Positions 26,272-35,194 of a stretch of 64,000 nt of DNA are shown piece by piece. A program made the translations under genes and the position numbers. The stretch is from contig JAFTDJ010000049.1 of the NCBI GenBank assembly GCA_017454265.1, positions 94,732 through 158,731 of the forward strand, read 5' to 3'. This DNA is from Bacteroidales bacterium (GTDB taxonomy: Bacteria > Bacteroidota > Bacteroidia > Bacteroidales > UBA932). Position 1 is the first letter of the stretch, and every line of letters starts with the position of its first letter. Below the pieces are notes generated by a model. It saw only the letters and a program-made list of their open reading frames with translations, was not told the origin of the DNA and ran no database searches.

Positions 26272-28107
26272 ATGAAGGATTTTTGGAGCATAATCAGGCG
26301 TTACGTTAAACCGTACAGGGGCTATTTGGGCGGTTCAGTCTTGCTGAACGTCTTGTCGGCCATTTTTAACGTCTTCTCGTTTTCGCTGCTGATCCCTATC
26401 TTGCAGATATTGTTCAATATCAACGAGATGCACTATGAGTTCATACCTTGGGATTCGGCTTCTGCGGGACTTAAGGACATAGCCGTGAACAACCTCTACT
26501 GGTTTGTTACCGGGGCAATGGACAAGTGGGGGGCAGGCAATGTACTGCTTGCGCTGTGCGTGGTGCTTTCCGCGCTCACTGCCCTCAAAACCGCCTGCTA
26601 CTTCGGTTCTACTGCCGTTATGGTTCCTATCCGCACAGGAATAGTGAAGGACCTCAGGATGGAAATTTATCGCAAGATACTTTCCCTCCCGCTTGGCTAC
26701 TTCAGCCAGGAACGCAAGGGCGACATCATTGCCCGTATGAGCGGAGACGTACAGGAAGTAGAGACGTCTATCACAGCTACGCTTGATATGCTCATTAAAA
26801 ATCCTATTCTGCTGATTATCTACATAAGCACTCTTATTGCCATATCCTGGCAACTGACAGTGTTTGTTCTGGTTTTCGCTCCTGCGGTTATCTGGCTTAT
26901 GGGATTCATAGGGAGAAAGCTGCGCCGCCAGTCAACAGAGGCCCAGGTGCTGTGGAGCGATACAATGAGCCAGGTTGAGGAGACCCTGGGAGGCCTGCGC
27001 ATCATAAAGGCCTTCCTCGCGGAGAAAAAGATGGAGGGACGTTTCGACGGCATTACCGGAGCCATGAAGAGCAAGAGCAGCAGGGTGGCTACCCGCCAGG
27101 CCCTGGCTCACCCTGTAAGCGAGTTTATGGGCACCGTCGTTATCGCTATAGTCCTCTGGTTCGGAGGTACCTTGATATTGGGCGAGCGCTCTGTGATAGA
27201 TGCTCCCACCTTTATTTTCTATATGGTGATGCTGTACAACATCATACAGCCAATCAAGGAGTTTTCCAAGGCGGCATACGGTATACCCAAGGGGCTTGCG
27301 AGCATGTCCCGCATCGATGCAATCCTTGATGCAAAGAACCCAATTGTGGAACCGGCTTCTCCCAAACCGCTCAGGGAATTCAAAGACAAGATAGAATTCA
27401 AGGACGTGAGTTTCCATTATGAAGACGGCAGGGAGGTGCTGAGCCACATAAACCTTGTAATTCCCAAGGGCAGCACCATTGCCATAGTAGGTGCATCAGG
27501 CTCCGGCAAATCTACGTTGGTGGACCTCATACCGCGCTTCTATGATGTTACCTCCGGCAGCGTATCCATAGACGGAACCGACATAAAAGACGTATCATTG
27601 AGGGACCTGAGAGGCTTGATCGGCAACGTCAACCAGGAATCGATACTCTTCAACGACAGTATATATAACAACATCGCCTTTGGTGTAGAAAAGGCCGGCC
27701 GTGAAGAGGTGGAAGCGGCCGCAAAGGTTGCAAACGCCCACGAATTCATAATGGAGAAAGAGGACGGCTATGATACCAACATAGGCGACAGGGGAGTGAA
27801 ACTCAGCGGCGGCCAGCGGCAGAGGATCAGCATCGCCCGTGCGATTCTGAAGAATCCTCCGATACTGATTCTGGACGAGGCCACGGCATCTCTTGACACC
27901 GAATCGGAGAGGAGCGTACAAGATGCTTTGGACCGGCTGATGGCATCCCGCACTACAATTGCAATAGCTCACAGGCTGAGTACTATCAGGGGCGCTGACG
28001 AGATAATAGTAATTGATGAGGGCCGCATAGTAGAACGCGGCAGGCACGAGGACCTGCTTGCCCTCGGAGGCTACTATAGGAAACTTTACGATATGCAGTC
28101 ATTATGA
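26272..28107 (+). CDS. ABC exporter, membrane and ATPase fused (MsbA-like)
   Basis: 611 residues. The N-terminal six-TM type I exporter domain covers about 1-340; a long extracytoplasmic loop lies between TM1 and TM2 (residues 45-75). The C-terminal ATPase has Walker A GASGSGKST, Q-loop NQESILFND, signature LSGGQRQR, Walker B ILILDEATASLD and H-loop AHRLST. MsbA-type proteins flip lipid A or other lipids across the inner membrane. It lies upstream of a VanZ-like gene (4 bp overlap) and a cell-wall amidase, which fits an envelope role, but the substrate cannot be read from sequence. Confidence 0.9.
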   Translation: MKDFWSIIRRYVKPYRGYLGGSVLLNVLSAIFNVFSFSLLIPILQILFNINEMHYEFIPWDSASAGLKDIAVNNLYWFVTGAMDKWGAGNVLLALCVVLSALTALKTACYFGSTAVMVPIRTGIVKDLRMEIYRKILSLPLGYFSQERKGDIIARMSGDVQEVETSITATLDMLIKNPILLIIYISTLIAISWQLTVFVLVFAPAVIWLMGFIGRKLRRQSTEAQVLWSDTMSQVEETLGGLRIIKAFLAEKKMEGRFDGITGAMKSKSSRVATRQALAHPVSEFMGTVVIAIVLWFGGTLILGERSVIDAPTFIFYMVMLYNIIQPIKEFSKAAYGIPKGLASMSRIDAILDAKNPIVEPASPKPLREFKDKIEFKDVSFHYEDGREVLSHINLVIPKGSTIAIVGASGSGKSTLVDLIPRFYDVTSGSVSIDGTDIKDVSLRDLRGLIGNVNQESILFNDSIYNNIAFGVEKAGREEVEAAAKVANAHEFIMEKEDGYDTNIGDRGVKLSGGQRQRISIARAILKNPPILILDEATASLDTESERSVQDALDRLMASRTTIAIAHRLSTIRGADEIIVIDEGRIVERGRHEDLLALGGYYRKLYDMQSL

Positions 28108-28505
28108 GAAGAACAACCATATTCCGTGTACTCACTTTTTTGTATCTGGGAGTCGTAGCGTTGCTCTGCTTTGCCAACTTTTCACATCTTCCTGAAGTGC
28201 AGCGTTCTTTTCTCGGTATCCCTACAGACAAGATAGTTCATTTCCTGATGTTCCTGCCATTCCCGGTCCTGGCTTTCTGGTCTCTCGTAACGAGACGCGG
28301 GACTGTGGTGGCAACGCTTCTTATCCTTGCCTGTCTCTATATTGTCGGATGTCTGCTGGCCTGGGGAACGGAATATGTACAGGGCATGCTTCCGTACAGG
28401 GAAATGGATATGTCTGATTTTAAAGCGGACCGTATCGGCCTTGCCTGCGGATCCCTTATCGCCTTCATTATTCAGTTGTTCTCTTCCAATAAAGCAGATG
28501 CGTAG
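28104..28505 (+). CDS. VanZ-like membrane protein
   Basis: 133 residues with three to four TM segments and the VanZ-like hallmarks TDKIVHFLMF and TEYVQGMLPYREMDMSDFKA followed by a G-rich last TM. VanZ proteins affect teicoplanin resistance in enterococci, and the wider family has no settled function. Overlaps the ABC exporter by 4 bp and the amidase start by 8 bp. Confidence 0.9.
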   Translation: MRRTTIFRVLTFLYLGVVALLCFANFSHLPEVQRSFLGIPTDKIVHFLMFLPFPVLAFWSLVTRRGTVVATLLILACLYIVGCLLAWGTEYVQGMLPYREMDMSDFKADRIGLACGSLIAFIIQLFSSNKADA

Positions 28506-31401
28506 GTCTATTCTCTCTATATTGTTTACCCTTGCGTTTTATTCTGCCGGTGCCGGCAACGTGCCCAAGGCTGCGGATTTCAATGTTGTTTGCGATACTC
28601 TTACTGCGAGATGCAACAGGCATTTTCTGGTTCTCTCTAAAGTGACGCTTGAAAAGGTCTATTTGAACAATGGTTCGCTGGACCTGTATTTCAACTGCAC
28701 GCTTGCAGATTACCCCTGGCATAGGGATGATATAATATGGTTTCTCTCCGAACTCAATGCAGAAAGCGCTTCTCTGCTCGGTGACTACACCATCGGTTCA
28801 TGTATGACGGCCGGCGGACGCCTGGAAGAGCTTGAAACGCCGCTGCTTACCCGGAACGGCAAGTCTCCGGAATACAAGCACGCCATAAAGAAGAATTCGC
28901 GGCTTCCTCTTGTGCGCAGATATGGAGCGCGTCAGTACTCGTCCGGCCTAAGCGGAAAGCACATTGTGCTGTGGCAAAGTCACGGCCTGTACTACAACGA
29001 GAGCCAGGACCAGTGGCGCTGGCAGCGTGCTACCCTGCACCGTACGGTGGAAGATATGTATACGCAAAGCTATGTGCTGCAAGGCGTCATGCCTATGCTC
29101 GAGAACGCCGGCGCGTATGTCATGACGCCCCGCGAGCGCGACGTGCAGCGGCAGGAGGTTATATGCGACAACGATCCTTCCTTCATGCGTACCGGCAGGG
29201 AATCAGTACGTAAGCTTGGGCGCTACACGGAAGAAGGCGAATGGAAGGATGGGGAAGTTCCCGGATTTGCTGATACAAAGCAGGTTTACGACATCACTGA
29301 CAATCCTTTCAGGTATGGTACCGCCCGGGTTGCCAGGTGCAGCGTGACTCCTTCCAGCTTTGCGCGTTGGACTCCCGACATCCCGGAACGTGGAGAATAT
29401 GCTGTTTACGTCAGTTATGCATCTTTCCCCGCCAGCAGCAGGGATGCGCACTATACTGTCCGTCATCTCGGTGGCACTGAGGATTTCCTGGTGGATCAGC
29501 GTAAGGGCGGCGGAACCTGGATTTATATTGGAACCTTTGAGTTCGGCCCCGGCGAGTCCGCATATGTGGAACTCAGCAACAAAGGAGCAGAAGGTCTGGT
29601 GGTGAGCGCAGATGCGGTACGTTTCGGGGGCGGTATGGGAAAAATTGCCCGTGGAGGGAAGATTTCCGGCATGCCGAGCTTCGCTGAGGGAGCTTCCTAC
29701 TGGATGCCTTGGGCCGGAGCCGACAGTACGCTTAGGGCCTGGGAGACCGATTATACTAATGATTATGCATCCAGGGGTGCCTGGTGCAAGATGATGAAGG
29801 ACGAGAAAGGAATTCCTTTCGACTGCTCGCTTGCTTTTCATACAGATGCAGGAATCACCCCCAACGACAGCATCGTGGGTACTTTGGCCATATATACTCT
29901 GAAAGAAGACAATAAACGTAAATTCGATGACGGCTCAGACCGCATCAGCAGCCGTACTTTTGCAGACTTCGTTCAGACTCAGATCGTAGAAGACCTCCGT
30001 ATAGGATTCGAGCCCAAGTGGAGCCGGCGCCAGGTATGGGACCGTTCTTATAGTGAATCACGTACTACAGGCGTTCCCGCTCTGCTTCTTGAGCTCCTTT
30101 CACACCAGAACTTTGCCGATATGAAGTATGGCCTGGATCCTTCTTTCCGCTTCAACGTAAGCCGTTCCGTGTATAAGGGAATACTAAAATTTCTCGCTTG
30201 CCGTTACGGCACTTCGTATGTTGTGCAGCCTTTGCCGGTACATGCGTTCAGGGCAGAACTTACAGGAAAAGATTGCGCATACCTGAGCTGGGCGCCAACC
30301 GACGACCCTCTGGAACCCACGGCCGGAGCAATCGGTTATACTTTATACACGCGTGTCGATGACGGAGCCTTCGACGACGGCGTGCCTGTTATCGATTGTA
30401 ATGCTGCAATCCGGATTGAGCCGGGCCATATTTATTCCTGGAAAGTTTGTGCCTGGAACGAGGGCGGTCAGAGTTTCCCGTCCGAAATTCTTTCTGCAGG
30501 CGTACCGGTTCAATCGGTTGACAGCGCTGTGCTTGTGGTCAATAATTTTGACCGCGTAGCCGCACCCGCCTGGGTCGATACCCCTGATTATGCCGGATTC
30601 GAGTCCCGTCTGGATCCCGGAATGCCTTATATTCGCGACATATGTTACATAGGCGAGAATTATGAGTTCCGGAGGAACATGGGTTGGGATAGTGATGACG
30701 GCCCGGGATTCGGCGGCTCATATACCGACCGTGCCGGAGAACTTGTGGCCGGAAATACTTTTGATTACCCTTTTATTCACGGGCAGTCGCTCATCCGTCT
30801 TGGGCGCCCGTTCTGCTCTATGTCTGCTGAAGCTTTTTGTGCAGATACAACTCTTGCGTCAAAGTATAGGTCACTGGATCTTATCTGTGGTGCACAGGTC
30901 ACTACAAAATCTGGAAGCGGAGCATATCCCGAGCGTTTTGAGGTGTTCCCGGAGCAGCTCCAGACCGCCCTTTCAGCATGGAGCCGCAGGGGCGGAGACA
31001 TCCTGATATCCGGTTCTAGGATTGCTACCGACGTGTGGGCCAAAGTTTATGATTTTACTCCGGATTCGCTCAAAGTGGCCAACACAAAAACTTTTGTGGC
31101 GGATGTGCTTGGATACCGCTGGGCTTCCTCGCACGGCACCAATACCGGGTTGATGGACGGGATGCCGTTCTATGACGCACCTAATCCCGAAAGGTACCAT
31201 GTCCCTAATCCCGACGGCATTCGTCCTGCACACCAGGGCGCTGCCGTTTGGCTGCGGTATGGCAGCTCCGGAGTGCCTGCGGCGGTTCGTTACCGGAGCG
31301 CCGGCAACAAGGTCGTATCCGTGGGAGTGCCGGTTGAATGCCTCAAGCGCCCCGAAGACCGGGACCGCATCTTCCGCGAGACTTTTGAATTCTTCCGCTA
31401 G
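28498..31401 (+). CDS. Large exported N-acetylmuramoyl-L-alanine amidase with inserted golvesin-like domain
   Basis: 967 residues from ATG 28498, which gives a signal peptide (MRRSILSILFTLAFYSAGAG). The longer frame from 28327 is inside the VanZ-like gene. Residues about 155-230 and 440-560 look like the two halves of an amidase_3 fold: KHIVLWQSHGLYYN and VMPMLENAGAYVMT in the first, DCSLAFHTDAG and SRTFADFVQTQI...GVPALLLELLSHQNF in the second. They are split by a golvesin/xanthan-lyase-like beta domain (RWTPDIPERGEYAVYVSYA...). A fibronectin III-like segment and a long C-terminal domain follow. It probably cleaves peptidoglycan stem peptides outside the cytoplasm. The stop overlaps the convergent gene at CTAG. 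Confidence 0.83.
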   Translation: MRRSILSILFTLAFYSAGAGNVPKAADFNVVCDTLTARCNRHFLVLSKVTLEKVYLNNGSLDLYFNCTLADYPWHRDDIIWFLSELNAESASLLGDYTIGSCMTAGGRLEELETPLLTRNGKSPEYKHAIKKNSRLPLVRRYGARQYSSGLSGKHIVLWQSHGLYYNESQDQWRWQRATLHRTVEDMYTQSYVLQGVMPMLENAGAYVMTPRERDVQRQEVICDNDPSFMRTGRESVRKLGRYTEEGEWKDGEVPGFADTKQVYDITDNPFRYGTARVARCSVTPSSFARWTPDIPERGEYAVYVSYASFPASSRDAHYTVRHLGGTEDFLVDQRKGGGTWIYIGTFEFGPGESAYVELSNKGAEGLVVSADAVRFGGGMGKIARGGKISGMPSFAEGASYWMPWAGADSTLRAWETDYTNDYASRGAWCKMMKDEKGIPFDCSLAFHTDAGITPNDSIVGTLAIYTLKEDNKRKFDDGSDRISSRTFADFVQTQIVEDLRIGFEPKWSRRQVWDRSYSESRTTGVPALLLELLSHQNFADMKYGLDPSFRFNVSRSVYKGILKFLACRYGTSYVVQPLPVHAFRAELTGKDCAYLSWAPTDDPLEPTAGAIGYTLYTRVDDGAFDDGVPVIDCNAAIRIEPGHIYSWKVCAWNEGGQSFPSEILSAGVPVQSVDSAVLVVNNFDRVAAPAWVDTPDYAGFESRLDPGMPYIRDICYIGENYEFRRNMGWDSDDGPGFGGSYTDRAGELVAGNTFDYPFIHGQSLIRLGRPFCSMSAEAFCADTTLASKYRSLDLICGAQVTTKSGSGAYPERFEVFPEQLQTALSAWSRRGGDILISGSRIATDVWAKVYDFTPDSLKVANTKTFVADVLGYRWASSHGTNTGLMDGMPFYDAPNPERYHVPNPDGIRPAHQGAAVWLRYGSSGVPAAVRYRSAGNKVVSVGVPVECLKRPEDRDRIFRETFEFFR

Positions 31402-32207
31402 CGAAGTATATACAGAGGAGATGCTGTCTGGCGGGGGAGAGGAGTGAGAGGGATGCCGGCAGCTGCTTCCAAGCTTTCCCGGTAGGCCAATTCCGGAGTG
31501 TTGTTGTGCTCGCTGAGGTGGCACAGAAAAATGTGCCTCAGGCTTTCGTGGTTGAACGCTTTTATTGCGTCGGAGCATTCCGGATTCGAGAGATGTCCGT
31601 GGCCGCCGCGTATGCGGGCCTGGAGATCCTTCGGGTACGGACCGTTACGGAGCATTTCAGGATCGTAATTGCTCTCAATTACAACAACATCTGCCTGACA
31701 GGCAAGATTAAGCGCTTCCTGGGTCATGGAACCGATATCTGTCATTATCACGAACTTGAAGTCGTCCAGCAGCAGTGCGTATCCGACGGTTTCCGTGGCA
31801 TCGTGCGGAACGATGAACTGGCGGGCTTTGATTCTTCCTGGAATGATATCGTTCCAGCATCCTTCACGCAGTTCCATCCGGTAGTCGCTTATCTCGAAAC
31901 GTGTCATGCTGTGGCGGGACAGAGCCCTGTGCAGGTTTTCCGTTGCCCATACCGGCTTGCGTATGTGCTTGCAGAACGAACCGAGAGAACGTATATGGTC
32001 CATATGGTCGTGGGTCACTAGAACAGCGCTGAAGTCGTCAAAGCAAAGTCCTTCGTGCTGCAGTTCTTTCTTGAGCCGCCGCGGGCTTACGCCGGCATCG
32101 ATGATGACCCCGGCCTCGCAGCGCCTCCCCTCATCGCCGAAGATGCCGATGAAATAGCAGTTTCCGCAGCTTCCGGAAGAAAAAGACTTGAATCTTATAC
32201 TACTCAT
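31398..32207 (-). CDS. MBL-fold hydrolase, WalJ/YycJ-like
   Basis: 269 residues from ATG 32207 (MSSIRFKSFSSGSCGN), which overlaps the stop of the upstream TPR gene by 8 nt. The longer start at 32228 is less likely because the conserved N-terminus begins at MSSIRF. Metallo-beta-lactamase motifs: SSGSCGN, THDHMDHI (metal ligands), VPHDATETVGY, MTDIG and the C-terminal CHLSEHNNTPELA. YycJ/WalJ relatives are linked to cell-division and DNA-repair timing in Gram-positives. In Bacteroidota the role is unknown. It converges on the amidase gene with a 4 nt overlap. Confidence 0.9.
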   Translation of the reverse strand: MSSIRFKSFSSGSCGNCYFIGIFGDEGRRCEAGVIIDAGVSPRRLKKELQHEGLCFDDFSAVLVTHDHMDHIRSLGSFCKHIRKPVWATENLHRALSRHSMTRFEISDYRMELREGCWNDIIPGRIKARQFIVPHDATETVGYALLLDDFKFVIMTDIGSMTQEALNLACQADVVVIESNYDPEMLRNGPYPKDLQARIRGGHGHLSNPECSDAIKAFNHESLRHIFLCHLSEHNNTPELAYRESLEAAAGIPLTPLPRQTASPLYILR

Positions 32208-34236
32208 CGTTCTTGCAGTATTTATCAATTACGCCATAGGCGTCACGCACTCCAAGTTCGCCGGCCCGGGATAGGTCGATGCAGCCCTTCTCCTTGTCTT
32301 TCAGGTAGATAAGTACAAGTCCGCGATTGAAGTAAGCATCTCCCATTGCAGGATAAAGCCGCAGCGCCTGGGTGTAGCTGTCTATGGAGTTTACCATCTC
32401 TCCGCTCAGGCAGTACAGATTGCCAAGGTTGAAATACAGGTAAGGGATGTCTGGAACCAGTTCTGTAGCGGCCTGCATATCTTCAATTGCCTCGGTGTAG
32501 TCGTAAGTCCGGGCTACGCGGTCAGCCAGCCTAGCACGGGTGGCGCCCTTGTCGTCCATGGACAAAGTCTGGACGTTACCCTCCAGAGATGCTATGAAGT
32601 CTATCATCTCCGCTCTCAGCACGCCTCTGTTCATCAGGTAGAAAGCTTGATAGAAACGGGAATAGCTGTCTTTCTCTTCGTCCCCCTGCGCTGCGGTGAC
32701 AGCTTTGTCGAACCAGCTCAGGGCTGCCTGGTAGTTCTTTTGCTGCACGTCGTAGATTCCGCGTATGAAGAAGGTCTCCGACGGGGTAAGGCTCACTTTT
32801 CCGGCTCCAGAACTGCCGTCACCGGCGAGCACGGAAGAAAGCGAGCGCACGAGCTTCAGCGTCACCAGGCTGTCGCTGTTGGACACTATCACCGGAACAG
32901 GTACTGAATCCGTAAAATGGTCCAGCAAGGCGTGTTCGAAGCGGGTGCTGAGGGCAAGGTTGCGCTGCTCGCGTTCTGCCGCCAGCTGGAACTTGTATAG
33001 CGGACGCAGACGAATGTCAATGTCGCGGTGCTGTAACAGTTCGTTGTCGAAGTTCTTCTTCGCAAAGTCGGCGTCAAGGGCAAGCAGGGCGTTGTATTTT
33101 CTGGTCGTGTCTGCAAAGGAGGCTTCGCCGTTTGCATTCTTTGAACGGTATTCTCCAACCTTGCGCTGGGCCATCTTGTAGTCGGCCTTGGACTCCTTGG
33201 TCATTCCCAGCATATTTTCTACGTAGGAACGGTTCAGGTAGGCCTTGGCAAAGTCGGGATACAGTTCGATAGCCCTGTCGTAGTCGGCAAGGGCGTCGCG
33301 CCAGCGTCCCATTTCCATGAAAAATGCGGCGCGGTTGAAGTATGCCAGCACGTTGCGGGGATTGATGTTCAGCACCCGGTCCATGTCTTCCAGTGCGTTT
33401 GAATAATCCCCGACTTGAGCATAAATGAGTGAGCGGTTGTACAAGGTGAGGGCGTTTCCGGGTTCGTCTTTCAAAACCCTGTTCAGGTCGCGCATCGCGG
33501 AATTGTAGTCGTGAAGTTCGTAGTACAGGATTGCCCTGTTGAAGTAGGCGAAGGTGTTGGTGCTGTCCAGCTCAATGGCTTTGCTCATATCTGCAAGCGC
33601 GTCGGGATATTTCTCCTGCGCTGCCAGGACACGTCCGCGACGGACGTAGCACTCGGGCTCGAACCGGTCCAGCTTGATGGCGCGGTTGTAGTCGTTCATC
33701 GCCTTGAGCGTATCGCCCAGAAACAGGTATGAAGCGCCACGGTTAAGATATGCCGAAGGGTCCTTCGGCTCCTTGCGAATGTAGCGGTCGAAGTCGGAAA
33801 CTGCCTCGGGGAAGCGCTGGGCAAGGAAGTTGGTGACTCCCCGACTATAGTAGAGGCCGATGAATCCGGGGCGCAGGCTTATTGCCTTGTCGAAGTCGTC
33901 GAAAGCTTTTTCATATTCGCCGTTGCGACTTTCTGTAATTGCACGGTAATGGTACCCGTTGGTAAAAACCGGATTCAGCCGTACCGAAGTGTTGAAGTCT
34001 TTCTGGGCTCCGCGTATGTCTCCAAGATTGTACTTTGCAATGCCACGGTAAAAGAAACACCAGTAATCCGTGGAATCCAGCCTGGCAAGAATGTTGAAGT
34101 GCTCGATTGCCTGTGAGTACTTACCGTCCTGCAAGGCAATGCGGCCGCGCATGCTGAATACGTCTTTGTCGTATTGGGCGCTTGCGCAAAAAGCTGCCGT
34201 GAGCAGTATCAGTATGGAAAGGAGAAACTTTTTCAC
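32200..34236 (-). CDS. Exported tetratricopeptide-repeat protein
   Basis: 678 residues from GTG 34236, giving MKKFLLSILILLTAAFCASA as signal peptide. The upstream ATG at 34257 lies in front of or inside the -7 box at 34252-34245 and would not be transcribed. About nine TPR units fill residues 30-370 (for example AYFNRAILYYELHDYNSAMRDL), a non-TPR helical linker follows, and two or three TPRs end the chain. TPR arrays bind other proteins; the partner is unknown. Very long TPR lipoprotein/periplasmic proteins of this type are common in the phylum. Co-transcribed with the MBL hydrolase. Confidence 0.85.
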   Translation of the reverse strand: MKKFLLSILILLTAAFCASAQYDKDVFSMRGRIALQDGKYSQAIEHFNILARLDSTDYWCFFYRGIAKYNLGDIRGAQKDFNTSVRLNPVFTNGYHYRAITESRNGEYEKAFDDFDKAISLRPGFIGLYYSRGVTNFLAQRFPEAVSDFDRYIRKEPKDPSAYLNRGASYLFLGDTLKAMNDYNRAIKLDRFEPECYVRRGRVLAAQEKYPDALADMSKAIELDSTNTFAYFNRAILYYELHDYNSAMRDLNRVLKDEPGNALTLYNRSLIYAQVGDYSNALEDMDRVLNINPRNVLAYFNRAAFFMEMGRWRDALADYDRAIELYPDFAKAYLNRSYVENMLGMTKESKADYKMAQRKVGEYRSKNANGEASFADTTRKYNALLALDADFAKKNFDNELLQHRDIDIRLRPLYKFQLAAEREQRNLALSTRFEHALLDHFTDSVPVPVIVSNSDSLVTLKLVRSLSSVLAGDGSSGAGKVSLTPSETFFIRGIYDVQQKNYQAALSWFDKAVTAAQGDEEKDSYSRFYQAFYLMNRGVLRAEMIDFIASLEGNVQTLSMDDKGATRARLADRVARTYDYTEAIEDMQAATELVPDIPYLYFNLGNLYCLSGEMVNSIDSYTQALRLYPAMGDAYFNRGLVLIYLKDKEKGCIDLSRAGELGVRDAYGVIDKYCKNDE

Positions 34237-34252
34237 TACATTTGCAAAGATA
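34237..34252. promoter_or_regulatory. Back-to-back -7 boxes for the divergent TPR and M28 genes
   Basis: Plus-strand TACATTTG (34237-34244) and minus-strand TATCTTTG (read from 34252 to 34245) abut with no base between them. Each drives transcription away from the other, so only one polymerase could bind at a time. The minus transcript would start at or within a few bases of the GTG at 34236. Confidence 0.6.
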
Positions 34253-34270
34253 ATCATTTATCGTGCCGTT

Positions 34271-35122
34271 TTGAAGGGTATCTGCAAATTTATTCTGCTT
34301 CCGGCCTTTCTCGCCGTGCTGAGCCAACCCGCTTCTGCCGGGTTGAGGGAAGACGTGGAATGCCTTTCCGCTCCTTTTATGGAAGGGCGTGCGCATGCAT
34401 CCAGGGGGGGCGTGGAGGCTTCGGCCTACCTGGTCAGGCGCTTTGCCGGCATGGGCTACGCGCCCCTGATCATGGCTTTCCGTACGGATAAGGGTGTAGG
34501 GAGGAACATAGTTGTCGTCCATAGGGGAGATACCCGCTCCGACAAATATACCCTGGTATGCGCATATTACGACGCTCTTGGCTGCCTTGGCGGAGCGGTC
34601 TATCCCGGGGCCGACAGCAACGCGTCGGGAGTTGCCGTGATGCTGAATTTGGCGGAAGAACTGAAGGGCTGCGGGAAAAACTTCGTCTTTGCCGCACTGG
34701 ACGCTCACTCCGAGGCCATTGCCGGTGCGGAAGCGTTGGCAGCGGCGGGGGATTGGAAGTTCTCCATGGTGGTGAACCTTGATACAATAGGTTCAACCCT
34801 GGCGCCGCCGAACAAGTACCGTCCCGACTTCCTGATTGTGCTGGGAGGCAAAAAGTATGAAAAATCACTGGAGGCCGCAAACCAGGAAAGCCGGCTGCGG
34901 CTCTATTACGATTATTACCGCAGCGCCGCGTTTACGGACTACTTCTACAAACGCGCTTCAGACCAGGCTCCTTTCCTCAGGAAGGGTATTCCTTGCCTGA
35001 TGTTCACTTCCGGAATCACGATGAACACCAATAAAACTACCGACTCCTGCAATACGCTGGATTATGACATCCTGAGCAAGCGCGGGCTGCTTATACTTAA
35101 GTGGCTGCTCGCGTCGGCGTAG
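34271..35122 (+). CDS. M28-like peptidase with degenerate zinc site
   Basis: 283 residues from TTG 34271, which opens a good signal peptide (MKGICKFILLPAFLAVLSQPASA). Upstream start codons are inside the divergent TPR gene. The fold pattern of M28 aminopeptidases is evident (GRNIVVVHRG, YPGADSNASGVAVML, MVVNLDTIG, SDQAPFLRKGIPCLMF). Compared with active enzymes, the HxD histidine is Tyr99, the bridging Asp is Ser116, the Glu-Glu pair is His146-Ser147 and the last His (SDH) is Gln232. Only Asp171 remains. It is therefore probably not a zinc peptidase; a binding or scaffold role is possible. The reading frame itself is intact. Confidence 0.8.
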   Translation: MKGICKFILLPAFLAVLSQPASAGLREDVECLSAPFMEGRAHASRGGVEASAYLVRRFAGMGYAPLIMAFRTDKGVGRNIVVVHRGDTRSDKYTLVCAYYDALGCLGGAVYPGADSNASGVAVMLNLAEELKGCGKNFVFAALDAHSEAIAGAEALAAAGDWKFSMVVNLDTIGSTLAPPNKYRPDFLIVLGGKKYEKSLEAANQESRLRLYYDYYRSAAFTDYFYKRASDQAPFLRKGIPCLMFTSGITMNTNKTTDSCNTLDYDILSKRGLLILKWLLASA

Positions 35123-35136
35123 TCTGATTATCCGAT

Positions 35137-35160
35137 ATGAACCATTGTGAACTTGATTGT
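35137..35160 (+). repeat. Upstream direct-repeat element, copy 1
   Basis: ATGAACCATTGTGAACTT followed by GATTGT. It recurs at 35983-36006 with changes only at C/T 35143 and near the end. Within the unit, TGAAC occurs twice about one helical turn apart, as expected of a tandem protein-binding site. The copy lies just ahead of the small gene at 35195. Confidence 0.6.
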
Positions 35161-35194
35161 GCGGACGCAATCAACTATTTTTGGAGCAGATAAT

